Origin: Bacteroidales bacterium
Lineage (GTDB): Bacteria > Bacteroidota > Bacteroidia > Bacteroidales > Marinilabiliaceae
Length of the DNA stretch: 44,538 nucleotides
Reading direction: 5' to 3'
NCBI GenBank assembly: GCA_900766825.1
Contig: CAAFWU010000055.1
Span: forward strand, 1 to 44,538
The notes under the pieces were generated by a model. It saw only the letters and a list, made by a program, of their open reading frames with translations. It had not been told where the DNA came from and searched no databases. The position numbers and the translations under genes were made by a program. Below, one piece after another: positions 43,344-44,538 of this stretch (positions are counted from its first letter, which is position 1; each line of letters begins with the position of its first letter).

Positions 43344-44153
43344 ATGACAAGTGTATTGAACGGACGCCCAGACTTAGCAGTCGAGGTGTTCAAGGTAGCC
43401 GAAGTGGCAGGTTACCTATGGCAAAACGGTTGGGCCGAGCGCAACGGAGGCAACATAACCGTGAACGTAACCGACTTGGTTGACGACGAGATGCGCAAAA
43501 TGCCAGCAATAAGTGAGCCCAAAAGCATTGGTGTTACCTTGCCAGCATTGAAGGGTTGCTACTTCTACTGCAAGGGGACAGGCAAACGCATGCGCGACTT
43601 AGCGAGAGACCCCATGGCCAATGGTTCGATTGTACGCATATTGGATGATTGCGCACAATATGAGATCATAGCCGATCAACCAGTGAACCCCACAAGCGAG
43701 TTGCCATCGCACTTGACTGTGCATGCTCACTTGATAGAGAAGGGTTCGGCATATAAGGCTACTGTACACACTCATCCAATAGAGCTTGTGGCCATGAGTC
43801 ACAATCCAAAGTTTCTTGGCAAAGACGTTTTGACAAATATCTTGTGGAGTATGATTCCTGAGACTAAGGCATTTTGCCCTCTGGGATTGGGAATAATTCC
43901 CTACGAGTTGCCAGGTTCAAACACATTGGCTAATAGCACGCTGGCTCAGTTGGATGACTACGATGTTGTGCTCTGGGAGAAACACGGAGTGTTTGCTCAG
44001 GGTTTGGACGTGATGGATGCCTTTGATCAGATAGACGTTTTGAGCAAGAGTGCCAAGATATATATTGCGGCTAAGCAAATGGGTTTTGAACCTGAAGGAA
44101 TGTCGCAGGAGCAAATGAAGGAGATGAGTAAGGCTTTTAACTTGCCTAAGTAG
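43344..44153 (+). CDS. rhaD: Rhamnulose-1-phosphate aldolase
   Basis: Zinc class II aldolase cleaving L-rhamnulose-1-phosphate to dihydroxyacetone phosphate and L-lactaldehyde. 269 residues (E. coli 274). N-terminal GYLWQNGWAERNGGNITVNV; SELPSHLTVHAHLI and ATVHTHPIELVAM with the zinc histidines; the C-terminal VVLWEKHGVFAQG with a third zinc histidine. Completes the rhaB-A-T-D set, but is transcribed separately from its own promoter because the helicase gene intervenes. A terminator follows 23 nt after the stop. Confidence 0.96.
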   Translation: MTSVLNGRPDLAVEVFKVAEVAGYLWQNGWAERNGGNITVNVTDLVDDEMRKMPAISEPKSIGVTLPALKGCYFYCKGTGKRMRDLARDPMANGSIVRILDDCAQYEIIADQPVNPTSELPSHLTVHAHLIEKGSAYKATVHTHPIELVAMSHNPKFLGKDVLTNILWSMIPETKAFCPLGLGIIPYELPGSNTLANSTLAQLDDYDVVLWEKHGVFAQGLDVMDAFDQIDVLSKSAKIYIAAKQMGFEPEGMSQEQMKEMSKAFNLPK

Positions 44154-44176
44154 AACTTGGATAGATAAAGGATATT

Positions 44177-44209
44177 GCCCTGACAACTGATGTTGTCGGG
44201 GCTTTTTTT
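44177..44209 (+). terminator. Terminator of rhaD
   Basis: An 11-bp stem GCCCTGACAAC / GTTGTCGGGGC (one G-T pair) with a TGAT loop, followed by seven Ts. Confidence 0.9.
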
Positions 44210-44301
44210 GAGACAAGAGTGGGGTGGGCAGATTACGTTATGATGTGAAGAGAACGAGGGCGGCTCCTGTGGGGCGGCGAGGAGAACGCAACGGAGAAGG
44301 A

Positions 44302-44370
44302 GGGGGCGCGGTCACGCCCTGTGTACTAAGGACGACACTACTAGGGGGCGCGGTCGCGCCCTTGTTACTA
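44302..44370. repeat. Two GC-rich REP-like palindromic repeats
   Basis: GGGGGCGCGGTCACGCCCTGT (44302-44322) and GGGGGCGCGGTCGCGCCCTTGT (44344-44365), each followed by a TACTA motif. Each contains an inverted repeat GGGCG(C)...(C)GCCC. They fill the gap between rhaD and the rRNA operon; the rest of 44210-44435 holds no gene that I can support. Confidence 0.7.
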
Positions 44371-44435
44371 CTGGATGGGGATATGGAGTGGGGGGTGTTG
44401 TGGGTGTGTTAGAGTGTTTTTTTTGGGGGGGTACA

Positions 44436-44472
44436 AAGAAAAAAGTCCGATAAGAGTTTTCTTATCGGACTT
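44436..44472 (-). terminator. rRNA operon terminator
   Basis: Minus strand: AAGTCCGATAAGA-aaac-TCTTATCGGACTT, a perfect 13-bp stem, followed by TTTTC. It begins immediately after the 5S 3' end. Confidence 0.9.
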
Positions 44473-44474
44473 GT

Positions 44475-44538
44475 GGTAGGTGGCGGCAACCTACTCTCCC
44501 ACACTCGTGTGCAGTACCATTGGCGCGGGCGGGCTTAA
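44475..44538 (-). rRNA. rrf: 5S ribosomal RNA, 3' half (5' part beyond the window)
   Basis: The reverse complement reads TTAAGCCCGCCCGCGCCAAT, then GGTACTGC and GGGAGAGTAGG, the conserved 3' half of bacterial 5S rRNA. The exact 3' end is uncertain by a few bases. It marks the tail of an rRNA operon entering from the right on the minus strand. Confidence 0.9.

Noticed and set aside
44224..44412. 62-codon frame between rhaD and 5S rRNA
   Set aside because: Spans the palindromic repeats, is low-complexity and lacks homology.

Overview
The window looks like a chromosomal segment of a Bacteroidales bacterium, probably Prevotellaceae-like, with GC near 50 %. The reasons are two SusC/SusD outer-membrane nutrient-uptake pairs, promoters of the Bacteroidetes type (TTTG, 19-20 nt, TAnnTTTG), a long-form IspG, an eukaryote-type single-chain glycyl-tRNA synthetase, a DksA-like protein with a degenerate zinc finger, and a probable type IX secretion C-terminal signal. 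The genus is an inference; no 16S gene is present.

Layout. 1-56: N-terminal stub of an Rpn/PD-(D/E)XK nuclease family gene. 699-7596 (+): susC-susD-surface lipoprotein (DUF4957/DUF5123-like beta-helix) ending at a terminator. 7888-7958 (-): tRNA-Cys with its own promoter and terminator. 8310-13574 (-): a second susC-susD pair convergent on the first, with a full promoter and a leader of about 270 nt. 14329-14838 (+): GyrI-like ligand-binding protein preceded by an operator-like array. 15201-19911 (-): dTDP-rhamnose genes rfbA, rfbC and rfbD, interrupted by a chemoreceptor gene that has its own terminator. 20041-24645 (-): secreted protein, ispG, glyS. 24850-27255 (+): HpaII-like restriction-modification locus, methyltransferase intact and endonuclease broken by a frameshift and a stop. 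27362-32136 (-): lspA, dksA-like, ileS. 32555-33085 (+): membrane protein. 33166-36688 (-): trpS, Ig-like lipoprotein, tadA. 37069-44153: L-rhamnose catabolism rhaB-rhaA-rhaT (+) and rhaD (+), separated by a PIF1-type helicase on the other strand. 44475-44538 (-): 3' end of a 5S rRNA with the rRNA operon terminator.

How it fits together. The two SusCD systems should import glycans; the beta-helix lipoprotein of the first and the nearby rhamnose pathway would suit a rhamnose-rich plant glycan such as pectin, but no glycoside hydrolase, polysaccharide lyase or PUL regulator lies here, so the substrate is open. Rhamnose appears in both directions: dTDP-L-rhamnose is made by rfb genes and free L-rhamnose is degraded by rha genes. 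The remaining genes are housekeeping.

Most notable signals: the decayed HpaII-like endonuclease beside an intact methylase, together with a striking scarcity of CCGG (about five seen by eye in 44.5 kb); a complete methyl-accepting chemoreceptor in a lineage that is usually non-flagellated; a palindromic operator array before the GyrI-like gene; and two clusters of REP-like palindromes. I did not find a clear-cut, wholly novel multi-gene system.
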